A DNA stretch of 64,000 bases from assembly GCA_030248295.1 (NCBI GenBank), contig JASANH010001343.1, forward strand, positions 1 through 64,000, read 5' to 3'. Made by a program: the position numbers and the translations under genes. The notes beneath the pieces are model-generated. The model ran no database searches and had not been told where the DNA came from. It was given only the letters and a program-made list of their open reading frames with translations. This stretch comes from Mesodorylaimus sp. YZB2_4 (lineage: Eukaryota; Nematoda; Enoplea; Dorylaimida; Dorylaimidae). Positions 43,536 through 55,859 of this stretch are shown one piece after another; positions within the stretch are counted from its first letter, which is position 1, and each line of letters opens with the position of its first letter.

Positions 43536-44702
43536 GCACCAAGAAGTCTCGCAATCGCAGTCAAGGTGAAATTCAGTTTAGCCAAGCGGCCTGCCGGATT
43601 GTGAAGATCACCAGGCTGGTATAAATCGGGTATACATTATTTCAAAGGGTTTTGCTGCAGGTGTTTCAGTCCTCGTTCAAATTTAGGATTTGAGTCCTTG
43701 TCTGGAGAAAATGATCTGCAGTCTTGGAGATCAAATTATGTCCGAGTTGGGGAATATCAACAGACAATTGATGGTTGCGGTAAAGCGTGTTGGAAATTTG
43801 GAAAACCTCATCCTAGATGAAAAGGTACTGTCCTATATCTTTCAGTAGCATTGAATGGTTTGAGTTTTTGCAGTTTTAACTTGAGACCACTTTTAAGGCG
43901 CACAGGTATTTGATAATGTCTGACATTATCTGGAGTCTCTTCTTCTGGAAAACTCAAAAAAGCAGCGTTATCCTCAAGTCTATTGCGAAAGAAAAGTTCA
44001 CTTTTGGAGAGAATTTTTTTAAAGCTGAAGAGGCAAGTGATGGCTCCCATAAATCGCCATGTTCTCATGTTGAGTATGTCTTCTCTTCAGCATACATTTG
44101 TTTGTATGGGCACAAATATTATGCAAGAATTGAATCTGTACGTTGCGTCGTTGGATGTCGATTTGTCAAAAGCGGGCATTACCGTTCGCCATGTCCACGA
44201 ACGCCTACTGGGTGCGCATAATATTCACGCATGTCAAATCACTATATCAGACAAAAACAAGGCCAACGCTCAGGATGATAACAGTTTCAAGGATCCTGTT
44301 AACGATCGATCGATTGTCGACTCGATTGTGTGGCGGTTCGTGTAAGTGCGACTCTTTTTTTAAATGTAATGAGATGGAGTTAAATTAGGCCCTCTAGTTT
44401 AGCCACGTTTGCCCTCTTAACTCAAGCAAAATAGTTGCAGCTCCACTCTCATTAGTCATAAGCCCTAGTTATCAGTCATACAATTATCGACTAGGGTGTA
44501 GGTGTGTCTTTTCAGATATTTTGAACCGGCTCATCGTTTAAATGCGTGTCGCTGTGAAAAAGCTTGAAATTGAGAATGTCGTCGAAGAAGAAGAATTGGA
44601 TCGACGCCTTGAAACGTACAGGTCGATTTGCGATACAGCACCGAACGTTAAGCAATGGGTGATGACACAAGCGAACCAGTCTGGCAATGGTTCAAAAAAA
44701 AG
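43511..44702 (+). other. Exon-like blocks upstream of the second transposase, unrecognised
   Basis: Three blocks read as protein. One is from an ATG at 43,511 (MSRNFIFVGTKKSRNRSQGE..). One is about 43,707-43,797, following ATCTGCAG and ending at a GTACTG donor (IMSELGNINRQLMVAVKRV..NLENLILDEK, a short coiled coil). One is about 44,542-44,702, ending at a GTAAGA donor (KKLEIENVVEEEELDRRLET..). A short coiled coil followed by an E-E-L-x-x-L-E block recalls DUF4806-type proteins of animal transposons, but the match is weak. Blocks between them are unclear. It may be an accessory gene of the second transposon. Confidence 0.25.
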
Positions 44703-44837
44703 GTAAGAACCGCATCGTGGGCACTATTTAATGGATTTTCCTGAGGTGCAAGTATGGGCAAGGTTGGCTGAGTCAAGGGAGTAGCGGGGTAGGAGAAGGG
44801 GGAAGATGGCAAAGATGAACTCTGGCCGCTGCCCACA

Positions 44838-45499
44838 TTGGCGAAGCGGGGCACATCCGCCGCCCCGCCGGCGATATCGAAGCTTTCCACCAGCTGTGCC
44901 TGAAATACTGCTACAAAAGAACGTGAGTGTTTCTTTCACAGCTTCACATCTCTGTGTCGTCAATCAAGCCCCCTTTTAGATACTACGGCTTTTTGGGCAT
45001 GACAATAAGGAAGTTGCTCGCCGCCCTAGACCATAACCATAACGTGCATAGGAAGGTCCTACTGGACAAAAAGGGAAGGCCCCGATTCGGAAAACGGTGG
45101 TCAAAAAGAGGAAGCCGGTGGATTGTCACCTGTCGAAAAGAAAAGAAAACTTATCCCTACCTTCCTTGGATATTGTCCGCCATTTTGCATGAAAGGTCGT
45201 CGACATCCCTCGATTTCGGTGTCCATGAAAAACAAATCCTGGAGCCACTGGTTAACGACCCGGCAGCCATTGCTCCAAATATCGCCTCTTACCAAACGAC
45301 AACCGCACGAGTGATTCGCTCAATGGAATCGCGGTTCGGTACAATATCTCAAATGTACGCATCCGACTCCGGCGGGGAAAAAGACGAAGCTGATGAACTC
45401 GATTTGAGTGTCGACGGAGAGGCAGACTCACAGGAAACCACGTCCGATTCCGATGACTCGGAATCGGCCACTTCCAGCCAAGACGGACAGAGTGATTGA
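44838..45499 (+). pseudogene. C-terminal part of a DDE-type transposase, second family member
   Basis: The first exon ends with GDIEAFHQLCLKYCYKR at 44,922. A 57-bp GT-AG intron (44,923-44,979, acceptor CCCTTTTAG) follows in phase. The second exon then reads YYGFLGMTIRKLLAALDHNH, then NVHR, RWSKRGSRWIVTCRKEKKTY and a long acidic Ser/Asp/Glu tail, with a stop at 45,499. It corresponds to LEIYHAVLLKYVPKR and the frame-shifted C-terminus of the transposase at 13,190-14,872. The catalytic D-D half and N-terminus are not seen upstream; a stop lies about 20 codons before. So it is a truncated copy of the same transposon family with an intact C-terminus. Confidence 0.65.
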
Positions 45500-46405
45500 G
45501 ATTATGACGATAACTAGCATATTTAGCTTTCTATTGAGTCTATCTAAAGGAAATGTATCCACTATATAGAACGAATGATATGGGCTTCTAAAAATAATAG
45601 ATATCTAAACAATCTTCTGTCTTGCATTTTGGCTCTTGCCTGATGTTTTTAGTGCCCCGCTAACAGCAGACATTTCCAAGCGCTGTCTGCTGCGTAGCGC
45701 AAAACCTTCGCGGCCTGTGCGCAAATTTTCAAAACGCACTGGCGTCATTGGTAAATATTGGTTTGGGCCGAATTTAGGCTTTCGATTGAGAGGGTGTGCC
45801 TGGGCCAAAACGTTTAGAAATTACTGGTTTTTAATGCCCCTTCCGCGTATTTTCCTGTTATGGAAGCTATGCTTTGAAATTTCACATCCTCCAGTGTTTC
45901 CTTGACTTGAATGCCCTTCTTGGAAGTGTTTGACTGATTCTGAGAATAGAAAGGGACCTTGCTTGATATGTATAGAAAACATAACAAGCAGGACTTGGCT
46001 GCTGGCTGTCCGGTTAGCTCAGGCTAGGAACTTGGTGAGTCAAGCTTGTGAGTATATACTTACTGGGAAGAAAAAAGCGGGACTAGCCCAGGCCAGGCTA
46101 GGCTAGCTTTCCTGTGCTATGACAAAGGCAAGCCTGATCTGATTGCGTGTGAGACAGGTCAGGTTCAGGTCAGTCGAGTTGAGTGAGTTGTATGACTGTT
46201 GACAGTACTCCAGGCTGGCTTAATAATTGGCCTGTGCTTGGAGGTCAGGGCTTGGTCAGTCGGGTCGGGTCTCGGTCCAGCTCAGATATAATTTGATCGC
46301 TTTTCTTTCTTCCTGCTGGACATGAGGTGGGGGAGGGGGTTCTACGGAAAGGCTTCGAGGTCCTTGCCGGCTCAACAGGGGGGCTTACTTATTCTACCTC
46401 CCTCT
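45500..46405. other. No gene seen
   Basis: No supported coding frame. From about 46,130 the sequence is rich in GGTCAG/CAGGTC words like those near 2,640. Confidence 0.4.
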
Positions 46406-46645
46406 TGTCGCGAACGCGAGCTAAGATCAAGGGCTTCACAGCCCAGGCATGTTGGGAATGGGAAGTGATAATGTAAAGGTGGTGATAGAAGATACAAGTG
46501 ATCATTGCATAGCGTCGTTTTATGTGAAGCGAGTGTACGGTCGTTTATCAAGTACTCTATTGAAATATACCTATATAAATCAAATCAACGTGTGATTCTG
46601 CCGTCCTGCTATATCAACTTCCACTGCGCGACCAGGCGACGACAG
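46406..46645 (+). repeat. 5' LTR of the BEL/Pao element
   Basis: It begins TGTCGCG and ends at about 46,645, just before the TGGTAGCAG primer-binding site. A TATA-like TATATAAA lies at about 46,573-46,580. The right border is inferred because the 3' LTR is truncated. Confidence 0.7.
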
Positions 46646-46696
46646 AATTATTTGGTAGCAGAACGTGGTTGATTGCGGCTATCAACGATATCAACG

Positions 46697-49600
46697 ATGG
46701 CGGTCGTTGCGGCGAGGCTTCGAAAACAGCTCGCCCCTCGACGCCTAGCCCTTCGCCACCTACTCGACGCAAAACCTAATTTGGCAGTTATCAACGAAGA
46801 AACTACTCATGAAATCGACAAGTACAAGGCCCGCTTGCGAGCGCTTTTCGAGGGCTATAAGAACAAGTACGACGACTACGCGAACGCTGTGGACGATGCC
46901 GAGTCGGCTGAGTTCGTTACTGAAAGTGAGCAATACGCCCAAATGGAGATCGAATACGATATGGCGATCGCTGATATTAGCTGCTTTGAGAATCGGATGA
47001 TCGAGAAAGAGGAACGCCAGCTCAAGGCTAGGCTGGAGGCGGCAAAGGTGAACGCGGAGATCGAGCGAATTCAGTTGCAGATACGACTGCAAGAAGAGGA
47101 ACAAAGAATGAGGTGGGATATGGGGCGAGTCGAACAGCAAGCTCGAATAGAACGTGAGCGCGTCGAACAAGAAGGTCGTAGCAACCAAGCCGTAGGCAAC
47201 CAAGTTGGTATTAATCAAGGACGGCGTGGCATCGGTCAAATTCACGCCAAGTTACCCAAACTCGAGTTACCGAAGTTCAGTGGCGATCGGCTGCAATTCA
47301 AGCCATTCTGGGACACGTTCAACGCCTCGGTTCACGCGAATGATGCCGTCGCGCCTGTCACGAAAATGGCATATCTGGTGGCTCAACTAACGGGCGATGC
47401 GAAATCAGTGGTCGATGGCTTAGCTGTTACAAGCGAGAACTACGACACGGCGGTTCAGCTCCTCAAAGAGCGCTTTCGCAACGACCAAGAAATCATTCGA
47501 ATGCACCAACGAGCCATTGTTAATCTCGAGACCGCTCGGAACATGGAAAGCCTGCGCCAGCTGCAAACCAATCTCGAAAAGCATCTACGCTCGATCGAAT
47601 CAATGGGTGGCGCGGTCGATGAATCTTGGACGACAAGTTTGATTTGGCCAAAATTGCCAGCGTTTGTCCTCGAGAAGATCTACGAGAAGAAGCCTGCCGA
47701 GCAATGGACGCTCAAGGAGCTGCGAGCCGAATTGACCAAGATGGTATCAATCCATGATGCTGTTGCCCGCGAGCGTATCATGCAATACGAGAAACAAAAG
47801 ACGAGCCATGATCAGCTTAGCCATCAAAGCAGCGAAACGAGGGGAAAACCAAGCGTACCCAAGACGAGCCATGCGTTCCTGATCAACAGCAAGAGTAAGG
47901 CAAAGCATCCCTCAAAAGCTGTCACCAATCATGAGCCAGTCAAGAACAAACCTCGCTCTCCATGCACCTACTGCAAGGGCGACCACTGGGCCGATGAATG
48001 CGAACAGGTGCCTACAGTTGAGGAACGAAAGAGGAAACTCAAGGACAATTGTTGGCGATGTCTCAAACCAGGCCACCAAGCTGACCAATGCTGGGCGAAA
48101 ACGAAGTGCTATCATTGTCGAGACAACAGCCATCATTTAAGCCTCTGCGACAAGCGATCAAAAGCACCGCATATCGACACTGGGGCAACCACAACGACGC
48201 TCGCTTCAGATGTAAGCACCAGTCTGTTCACATCGAATCAAGCAATCCTTTTACAGACAGCGGTGGGTGATATCCAATCTTTGGGCCAAGCTCCCCGATC
48301 GATCAAGGGACGAATTCTTCTTGATAGCGGTAGCCAGCGAACCTATGTGACTGAAGAGCTAATCAAGCGGCTCGCAATTAAACCAACGTCGTTTGAAGAA
48401 ATCATGCTATACACGTTCGGTGCCAAGGAACCAAAGCGAATAAAGTCTGCAATTGTTGAGCCCCAATTAAAGGGCAAACATGGACAACGAATCAAAATCG
48501 AAGCGAATGTCGTCCCGCAGATCGCTCAATCACTTTGGCGGAGCGCCGCGATGCTCGCGGATCTGAAGGACATCCTCGACAACTATGAGCTAGCAGATCC
48601 AATCCTAAACGAATCAGAAACGATCAAGATAGATGTCCTCATCGGCATCAATGAATATGAGCGCATCATGCCAGCCAACAGCAAAGAAATCGGACCAAGC
48701 CTGTATCTCCGCAACTCTATCTTCGGGTGGATCGTTTTTGGCCAAACCAAGAACCAAATCAAAATCGCTGAGCCAGCCTCTACATTCAACTGCTTCGTCT
48801 CGTCAGTTGCAATCAACAGTCAAGAGCTGAATCACCTCGAGCCACACATCAAGGATCAAGCTCAAATCAACGACCTGTGGGAACTCGAGAAGATTGGCAT
48901 CACTGATCAAATCAATGAACGTGATGACGAGAAAGCCATGCAGATATTTAATGAAACTATCAAATTCGAGGACAATCGGTATCAAGTTCAATGGCCGCGA
49001 AAAGGTGAACATCTTGATCTGCCAGACAACTATGGCCTATCCATGGGGCGACTCAAGTCAGTTATCCGTCGCCTACAATACGACCCTGAGCTGATGATTA
49101 AGTACGATGCTATAATTCAAGATCAACTACAAAAGGACATCATCGAGAAGATTGATAAAGACGAGATAGATGGCCATGTTCACTATCTGCCGCACCATCC
49201 TGTGATTACGCCTGACCGAGCCACGACAAAAGTATGGATCGTCTACGATGGCTCTGCCAAGACAAGCAATCAACAGCGCAGCCTGAACGAATGCCTGTAT
49301 AGGGGACCAGTCATTCTAGACGACTTGGCCCAACTGCTGCTGCGCTTCCGAATGAACGAGGTGGCCTTGATCGCGGATATCGAGAAGGCGTTCTTGCAAG
49401 TCGAACTTCAACCCGTATCAAGGGACGTCACGCGATTTCTATGGCTCAAGGATCCCAACAATCCAAGGGTCGATGGCAACTTGCAAATCTATCGCTTCAA
49501 ACGGGTACCTTTCGGCGTCATTTCAAGCCCGTTCCTGCTCGGAGCAACTATCAAGCACCACCTGCAACTCAGTAGCGATCCAGTAGCCAAGAAAATACAG

Positions 49601-50816
49601 GACAACATGTATGTAGACAACATGATCACAGGCGTGCAATCAACGGCTGATGCAATCGATTTCTATCAAATCGCAAAGAAACTGTTCAATGAAGCATCAA
49701 TGAATCTGCGAGAGTGGAACTCAAATGATCAAGAATTCCTTAAAGCGATTCCAGAGGTAGACTGAGCGAGGGCGGCTCAAACAAAAGTCCTAGGCACCAA
49801 GTGGGACACATGTTCAGACACCATCTCAATCAACCATAGGGAGCCTGGCATCGAAGGCAAGCCGACAAAAAGGTCAGTACTCAGCTTCATTCACAGGGCC
49901 TTTGAATCTCTTGGCCTCATGTGCACGGTCATGGTCAATATCTGCCACTTCTTTCAAAGTCTATGGACGACAGACCTCGAATGGGATGATCAATTAGCGA
50001 AATCCAACAAAGACAAATGGGATCAGATTCGAACAGAAATCAATGACCTCAATCAAATCAAGTTACCGAGGTACCTGGGCAGCGGCCAGGGGCCACATCA
50101 ACTGCATGTCTTTTGCGATGCATCAGAAAAGGCGTATGGAGTACGCCAGTCGACTCAAAATCAAATGGAACTTCATCACCGAACGATCGCCATGGAAAGG
50201 TGGCTTCTATGAGCGGCTGATTCGATTGGTCAAACAGGCGTTTCGGGAATCGATACAATCGATCATGTTATCACTGAGCCAAATGACTACGGTGCTGGCT
50301 GAAATCGAATCAATCATCAATCAAAGGCCAATCACCTACGTCGACAACGACCTACGCGGTGGCACGATCCTTTCCCCCGCCTGTTTCATCACGCCGCCAA
50401 CAATCAATGGATCAATTGAATCAGAGCCCATCCTTCCCAAATCAATCGAATCAATGGGTACGCGCAGGGCGCTAATAGAATGGTGGAAGAAGCGAATTCA
50501 ATATCTGAACCAATTCTGGGCTGTTTGGTCTGAGCAGTACCTCCTGGCCCTACGAGAGAGGCATCAATCGACTGTCAAGCATCCGCGCTCAAGCCTCAAG
50601 GCGACACCACAGGTCGGCGATGTGGTCCACGTGCGAGAGGAGAATCATACACGAGGCAAGTGGCAACTGGGACGAATAGAAGCAGTCAAGGGCCAATCTG
50701 ATCGCTCAGTCCTAACTGCAACAGTGCGCCTGCCAAGTGGGCAATCAATCAATCGATCAATCATCCACCTGTACCCGATCGAAATCCCTGAAGACGAAGA
50801 TGGATCTTTCAAATAA
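46697..50816 (+). pseudogene. BEL/Pao Gag-Pol polyprotein, nonsense and internal deletion
   Basis: First ATG at 46,697. The N-terminus is a long charged helix (ERQLKARLEAAKVNAEIERI). The DUF1759-type Gag region has LPKLELPKFSGDRLQFKPFW. Three knuckles follow (CTYCKGDHWADEC, CWRCLKPGHQADQC, CYHCRDNSHHLSLC). The peptidase has ILLDSGSQRTYV. RT has ALIADIEKAFLQVEL, RFKRVPFGVISSPFLLG and MYVDNM; YVDN is a known variant in this clade. An in-frame TGA at 49,762-49,764 interrupts RT, and the frame then continues to the RNase H start (HVFCDASEKAYG). At about 50,145 a deletion removes the rest of RNase H and the N-terminal and catalytic parts of integrase. The frame resumes shifted at the integrase C-terminal region (PWKGGFYERLIRLVKQAF, ..GDVVHVREENHTRGKW..), with a stop at 50,816. 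It cannot encode integrase. Confidence 0.85.
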
Positions 50817-50825
50817 GCGGCGGAG

Positions 50826-50948
50826 TGTCGCGAACGCGAGCTAAGATCAAGGGCTTCACAGCCCAGGCATGTTGGGAATGGGAAGTGATAATGTAAAGGT
50901 GGTGATAGAAGATACAAGTGATCATTGCATAGTGTCGTTTTATGTGAA
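50826..50948 (+). repeat. Truncated 3' LTR of the BEL/Pao element
   Basis: Only the first 123 bp of the LTR remain, 122 of 123 identical to the 5' copy. The adjoining 50,949-51,100 has GACTTG/CTTGTCAAG words, including a foldback at about 51,055-51,087 (CTTGACAAGA..TCTTGTCAAG). Confidence 0.85.
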
Positions 50949-51104
50949 TGTTTCATGACTTGTTGTTTTCTTGGTAAGACTTGCCCAGATCCTTGTTTGC
51001 CATGGCAAGTTCTTGATATCTGCTTATCAAGTTCCACTTACGATCTCATCATGACTTGACAAGAAGATTCTCACAGATCTTGTCAAGAAACAGAAAATCA
51101 GGAT

Positions 51105-51904
51105 ATGTGGGGAGTGATTTTGATGTCGATCGATAAATTGGGCTTCGTCATCCTTCAGCGCTATGATGTTGCAGTAGCTGCCGTCTATGTATCCGAATAC
51201 GCAAGGAAGGCCTTGATGTCCAGGAACTTATTGGCTATTTCATTCAATTATTGTTGTCCCCCCGGCCAGTCGACGATTGTTGGAAAAATATGCTGGTTCA
51301 CGGCATTGACGAATCGATGGATGGTCCTTGACAAAGTCGCTTTACTGACACCTTGAGCATCGCTGACCGATTGATATCCATCGCCTGAAGCAAAATATCT
51401 AGAAAAAAGCATGAGCAAGATGACTCTTTTGTTCCATTCCAAAAAACGATAACGCAGAGGGAGTGTAAAGTTGGCACTGCAGTGTAAAATGTTCAGTACA
51501 AAAAAGATTTTTTATTGTTTTTGACTAAAATTTAAAAAAAGTTTTTCAGTTATTCATAACTTGAAAAACAAAGGACAAGCTTCACAAAACCAATATCACT
51601 TACCGTAAAGTCAGCAAAATTTGTTGCAATTCTTCTCAGTGTTACGCGTGATAACTCCACCCATTCGACCCACAATAATTTCACGTGATTATATGACAAG
51701 TCGAAACCGTTTTCTCGTGTCAATATTAACGAGACTGCAATGATTCCGAGGACAGAAAATTCGAGGTCTTTTCGTTGGTCGTTCGCCGTCATAATCTTCA
51801 TCCAACTCAAAGAAATTTTGTTGATGATACAAACCGATATTCATTTTCCACAAGTAGTCGACACTTTTGAATAAAATTAAGATTTTCCTGCCAATTTCCA
51901 GCAA
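51105..51904 (-). pseudogene. PIF/Harbinger transposase remnant
   Basis: The minus strand gives an N-terminal block at 51,689-51,904 (FFELDEDYDGERPTKRPRIF..). The helix-turn-helix block at 51,248-51,442 (FSRYFASGDGYQSVSDAQGV, then SKATLSRTIHRFVNAVNQH) is the hallmark of HARBI1-like transposases (L.FFATG...VG...GISKSTVSR). After a shift, VFGYIDGSYCNIIALKDDEA and IDRHQNHSP cover the first catalytic D region (usually G.IDGTHI.I). Further catalytic residues are missing because the copy ends at about 51,105. At least one intron or frameshift separates each block. Inactive. Confidence 0.7.
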
Positions 51905-52709
51905 ATTTTAACGATAGATACAGTCGAGTCCACTTATAGTCACACCGAATAATGTCACAGCCCGGTTATCGTAGGCGCGGTAGCGTTCATCTTAGGAATA
52001 GAGAGGAAAAGTATAGACGAGGGATAGGGTGCGTATGTTTTGCGTGTGCGGCCTGTGGAAAGTACAGATCAGCATTGTTGGCACCGCCCGCGCGCATGTG
52101 GTATATTATGGGGGTATGCATGGTCACGTGTTAAAGGCGTGGCGGCGGGTGGCAGCAGGGTGATGTTATGATCAGTGTTTTCTCGAAATATTTAGTGATG
52201 ACCTGGGTATTTTATGGATGAAATGTGTGGAGAAATTCGCGCTGGACAAGATATAAGTAATTTCGAGGTTTTTCCAAGTGGGTTGAGGTAAAAAAGTGAG
52301 AGGAAGGGGGGGGGGTTCGTGGCGAGACGCGATGTAGGTAGCCGTGCATGTTTGTTATAGGCAGCCGCGTTGGGGTGCGTTGTGCAATTCACTTCACGTT
52401 GAGTGATCTGTTCACTGAGCTATAATGTCTGCGCGGTGTGTTAAAAAATTCATAGTGTTTCATCGTCGGAACCACCGGCGCTTACGATGACCAAAACAGC
52501 GTGTTGTGCAGTTTAGCGAAAGAAGGTACATCAGCTCAAAATATATTTTATGTGTTGTACAATAAGCAAATTGTAGACAGACTTCTGAGAAAGGGGGCTT
52601 TGTGGTGCTACGTGATATGCTTAGCCGTGCTGGTTTTTGCAAGGCAGTTGCGGCGTGTTGTGCAATGTATCGTAAGCGCAATACTTATCTTATCGTTAGA
52701 CTCATTTTT
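51905..52709. other. No gene seen
   Basis: GT-rich sequence with short frames and no recognisable motif. Confidence 0.35.
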
Positions 52710-53320
52710 GGGCATACTTAGCTGCTTGTGGAGCAAGTTTCCGAGAGAATAGATTATATTGCGGATTATTATTCTATTTCGTGGAATATTTTTTTAAATA
52801 AGCGCATTCTTTGCAGTAGTTCATTGAGGAATACGCGGAAAATTTGATATTTTTTTGCCTAGTCACCTGCTTGTGAAGCAAGTTTTTGAAGCAATAGAAA
52901 ATGTTGACGGTTATTTAATTATTTTGACAAATTTTTTAAAATTTACGTAGATTTCACTGCAGTTTTCTGTAAGGTATTGCGTAATCTAAGAAATTGTCGA
53001 ATTTTGTGTGGAATGCGTATGGATGGGGTACGTTTCATATAGCAATTTTTGATAGAATGAAATGTATCGAAAAGTGTTGAATTATTCTGAGGAATGCTTC
53101 GAAATTTAGGCATATTTCGGCAGTTTTCCTTACTGGAAAATATGAGAAAGTGTTCAGATTTTTTTTAGCTCGGTTCTTGGGTGTGTAGGGCAATTTTTCT
53201 AGGCAATAGAATAAATTTAGGGCATGCGAAATTATTTTGGGGTTTACAGTAGGAGTGGATAAATTTTTTACTTCGGATTTTTGCAGCCATTGATCAGCAG
53301 GGGAAATCGGCGAATATTTG
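52710..53320. repeat. Degenerate ~150-bp tandem repeat, about four units
   Basis: Units start near 52,715, 52,865, 53,020 and 53,178. Each begins with a variant of GCTTGTGGAGCAAGTTT..GAATAGA, has a T-rich middle, and ends with a TTTGCAGTTTT..-like block about 100 bp later. Identity between units is low. It could be an old satellite or a decayed duplicated segment. Confidence 0.4.
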
Positions 53321-53630
53321 TCCAGATTGTATGATTGTATGAATAGAGACTACGTCCACAGGCGGGGGGGGGCGTATGTTTTTCGTGGGAGCCCTATGGA
53401 AAACAGAGGGAGGGGAAGTTGCACCGAGTTGGGGACAGAATTGGGCTATAACACGCGTGAATATATGCCGACTTGTTTTAGACGAGGTGACTGGTTCATT
53501 CTAGCAGCCATTATATTGGAATTACTGGAAAATTATCACGGCTGCCTTTTCAGGGCCAATAAACCGTGTGTTGAATGCGTAGCTCCAAATAGATTTCGGC
53601 ATCACATGAGCTTGGCAATCGGATTTCTTG
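53321..53630. other. No gene supported
   Basis: An open plus-strand frame (53,318-53,644) begins MSRLYDCMNRDYVHRRGGAY, but no domain is recognised and a G-run lies within it. Possibly chance. Confidence 0.2.
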
Positions 53631-55740
53631 TTCAAAGTTACTGAGATTGAATCGGGCAATTGCTAGCCCTTTTAGAGCTGCCAGCCTGATGCCCTCTCCT
53701 CTGTCAAACATACATCCTCGCTCAAACATATTTCGTTTCTTAAACTATTTAAAATTAGGGTTATATTATTATAACGGGGTAAAGCAGTGCGCTTGAATAC
53801 GAATATGAAGAAGGCGAGGACCCACTGATCAAGATTTCTTGTTCTTCTTATTTTGAATGAAGCGTCCATCTGTAGGGTTTTGGGGCTTAAAAATTCACGA
53901 ATCAATATTATATGTGAACTAGGCGCTTGCAATCAACTATTCTCTTCTTGAGGCACTTTTTCTGTGCTTATAGCCAGCTAGCGTTACAGTATATCTTACT
54001 TGCCATCGGATGTTTCTCGCCTAGCCATATTTTCTAGTTCTAAAGAATACAAATCAGTGAATCAATTCGATTCCAGGATAATGATGTGCGCTGATAACGA
54101 ATATGCAACAAGCCAAAATGCGCGATCGACAGTTCCTATTTATATACAAAGGAGCTTTAATCAGCCATTTTTCGATTTTTCAGAATTTTTCCCACGTCCC
54201 TCTATCTTCATTAATTCACCCATACTCTTGGCGAGTCTTTTTCGAATAATTAGTTTTCCAGAGAAGCAAAAAACGCTGATTACAAATATGATAAACGCGG
54301 GAACTCGCTAATCATAGTGAGCGCGCAAACAGAATTATTAGGAAACATTTCTTGAAATCTTTTATTTTTACCATTTTTAGTGCCCGTCATTTGCAGAAAA
54401 GGACCTACCTTATTCTCAAAGTAAGTTTTCTTTTAAACTGCGTTTTTTCATGATGCTTATTTAAACGCGCTCCCATATATTATTTGAATAACTCTTCTTA
54501 TAGCTTTTTGCTTCCGCGTTGCTGCCAGCCAGCTCGACTACCAATCGCCAGACCCATTTTTTCTCTCATTCATATCTCGCTTTTTTGACTTTAAAAATTC
54601 GTAATTCATATGGTTAAGAGGTAATCGACTATGCTGATTACGAGAACGATAACATCAAGTGTTCGCTCCCCATGGTTCTTTCTCAAACGCGCTAATTGCA
54701 CGTTTTTTTACGGTGTTCTAGACTTTTATCAGGAAAGCAAACAACGGCGATTGCATTTTTGACAAGATTAAAAGACCACGAGCAAACCTGTTTTTATTAT
54801 TACTTATCATCGCTTTAATTCGACTACACACAATTGCTATCCAGTTGCCGTGTACCTTACTTTTTTGGATTCTCCCGGTATTTCTCAATCAAGATTTCAT
54901 AAAATTTTTTTGCTTCTCTTTCTCTTGTTCCGAATTTTTTCAAAAATAAATTGCATTAGATGCTGGTTTTTGAATGTAAAATTCATGCTTATTTTGTGTC
55001 TCACTTCTCGCGCATTGCTATGCTCATGCTGATGTGTGTGTATGGTTTTCGTCATGTTTTACTTGCTGCTAGATAGTTATGAATTCAATTTATGATGGCG
55101 AACTATCTGCTTGTATATTCCCGCGCATTCAAGTAAAAATCTCGATATAATGCAATTTGCTCTTGAGTGAAATTATCTAGTCCTCATTTACTTCGTATAA
55201 AACATTCTGTGGAAAAGTGAAAAATGAGCTGCCCAGTAGAGTTGGGTGACTATCTGCCACCGGATGGTGTTAACGAAAACCGCTTCTTCCCTCCCTCTTG
55301 AGCTAGCGAAGACTATAATAAGTAGAGGACATCGCCACTAGAGGCAAATGGTTAGTAGACGCTAGAGGCTAAAAACTCTGGCCTCCATCAAGCCCCCATT
55401 CTTCCCCACAATTCTCCCCACACGCTTAGCTGGCTTTGGAGATTTAGCAGCATTTTGTTTTCAGGTCAAAGGGCGAACCTAAAAGGTCACCTAGAAGTCT
55501 GTAGGGAAGCTACAGCGTGCTACGAAAATGAAAACCGCTGACTAGGAGACGTAGCAGCAACCAAGGTTGAAAGGCCAGAAGGATGGCAAGGGGAATAAAG
55601 GACTTTTCAGAATATCGAGAGAGATCAGAGGTGAGAATGGAGGACTTCTGAAATTCCATGAAGAGCCAATGCTGCATAAGCGCTAGAAAAGTGAGAACGA
55701 GTGGCTAATACATGTAGCAGCTAAGGTCGGAAGATCGAAA
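53630..55740. repeat. Direct repeat unit 1 of 3 (non-coding, FkbM-flank-like)
   Basis: It aligns in order with 58,300-60,560 and 63,080-64,000. Shared blocks include AATAACTCTTCTTATAGC.TT, CCGCGTTGCTGCCAGCCAGC, ATGGCGAACTATCTGCTTGT and GAGCTGCCCAGTAGAG, plus several GCTGATTAC units (53,791; 54,090; 54,275; 54,633). No gene is recognised. Confidence 0.6.
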
Positions 55741-55859
55741 TAGAATATAAAAGCCCCACTGTGAGCTAGTTAAAAAATAGTCAATGGGCATTATATTTCA
55801 CTTAAGAAACGACAGCGTCATTTCGTCGAAGCTTAAAAAAAAATTTGATTAACGGGACC

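Larger units (their letters stand above)
46406..50948 (+). mobile_element. BEL/Pao LTR retrotransposon, internally deleted, 3' LTR truncated
   Basis: The 5' LTR starts TGTCGCGAACGCG at 46,406. Its first 123 bp recur at 50,826-50,948 with one difference (46,513 C against 50,933 T). After 50,948 the 3' LTR is cut and unrelated sequence follows. A primer-binding site (TTGGTAGCAGAACGTGG) begins at about 46,649. Gag-pol fills the interior but has one stop and one large deletion. The near-identical LTR ends indicate a recent insertion. Confidence 0.9.

Noticed and set aside
45605-45905. Open frames on both strands after the second transposase, checked for a P2X7-like partner
   Set aside because: No WC-x-C, CC or AYR..W..G pattern in any frame.
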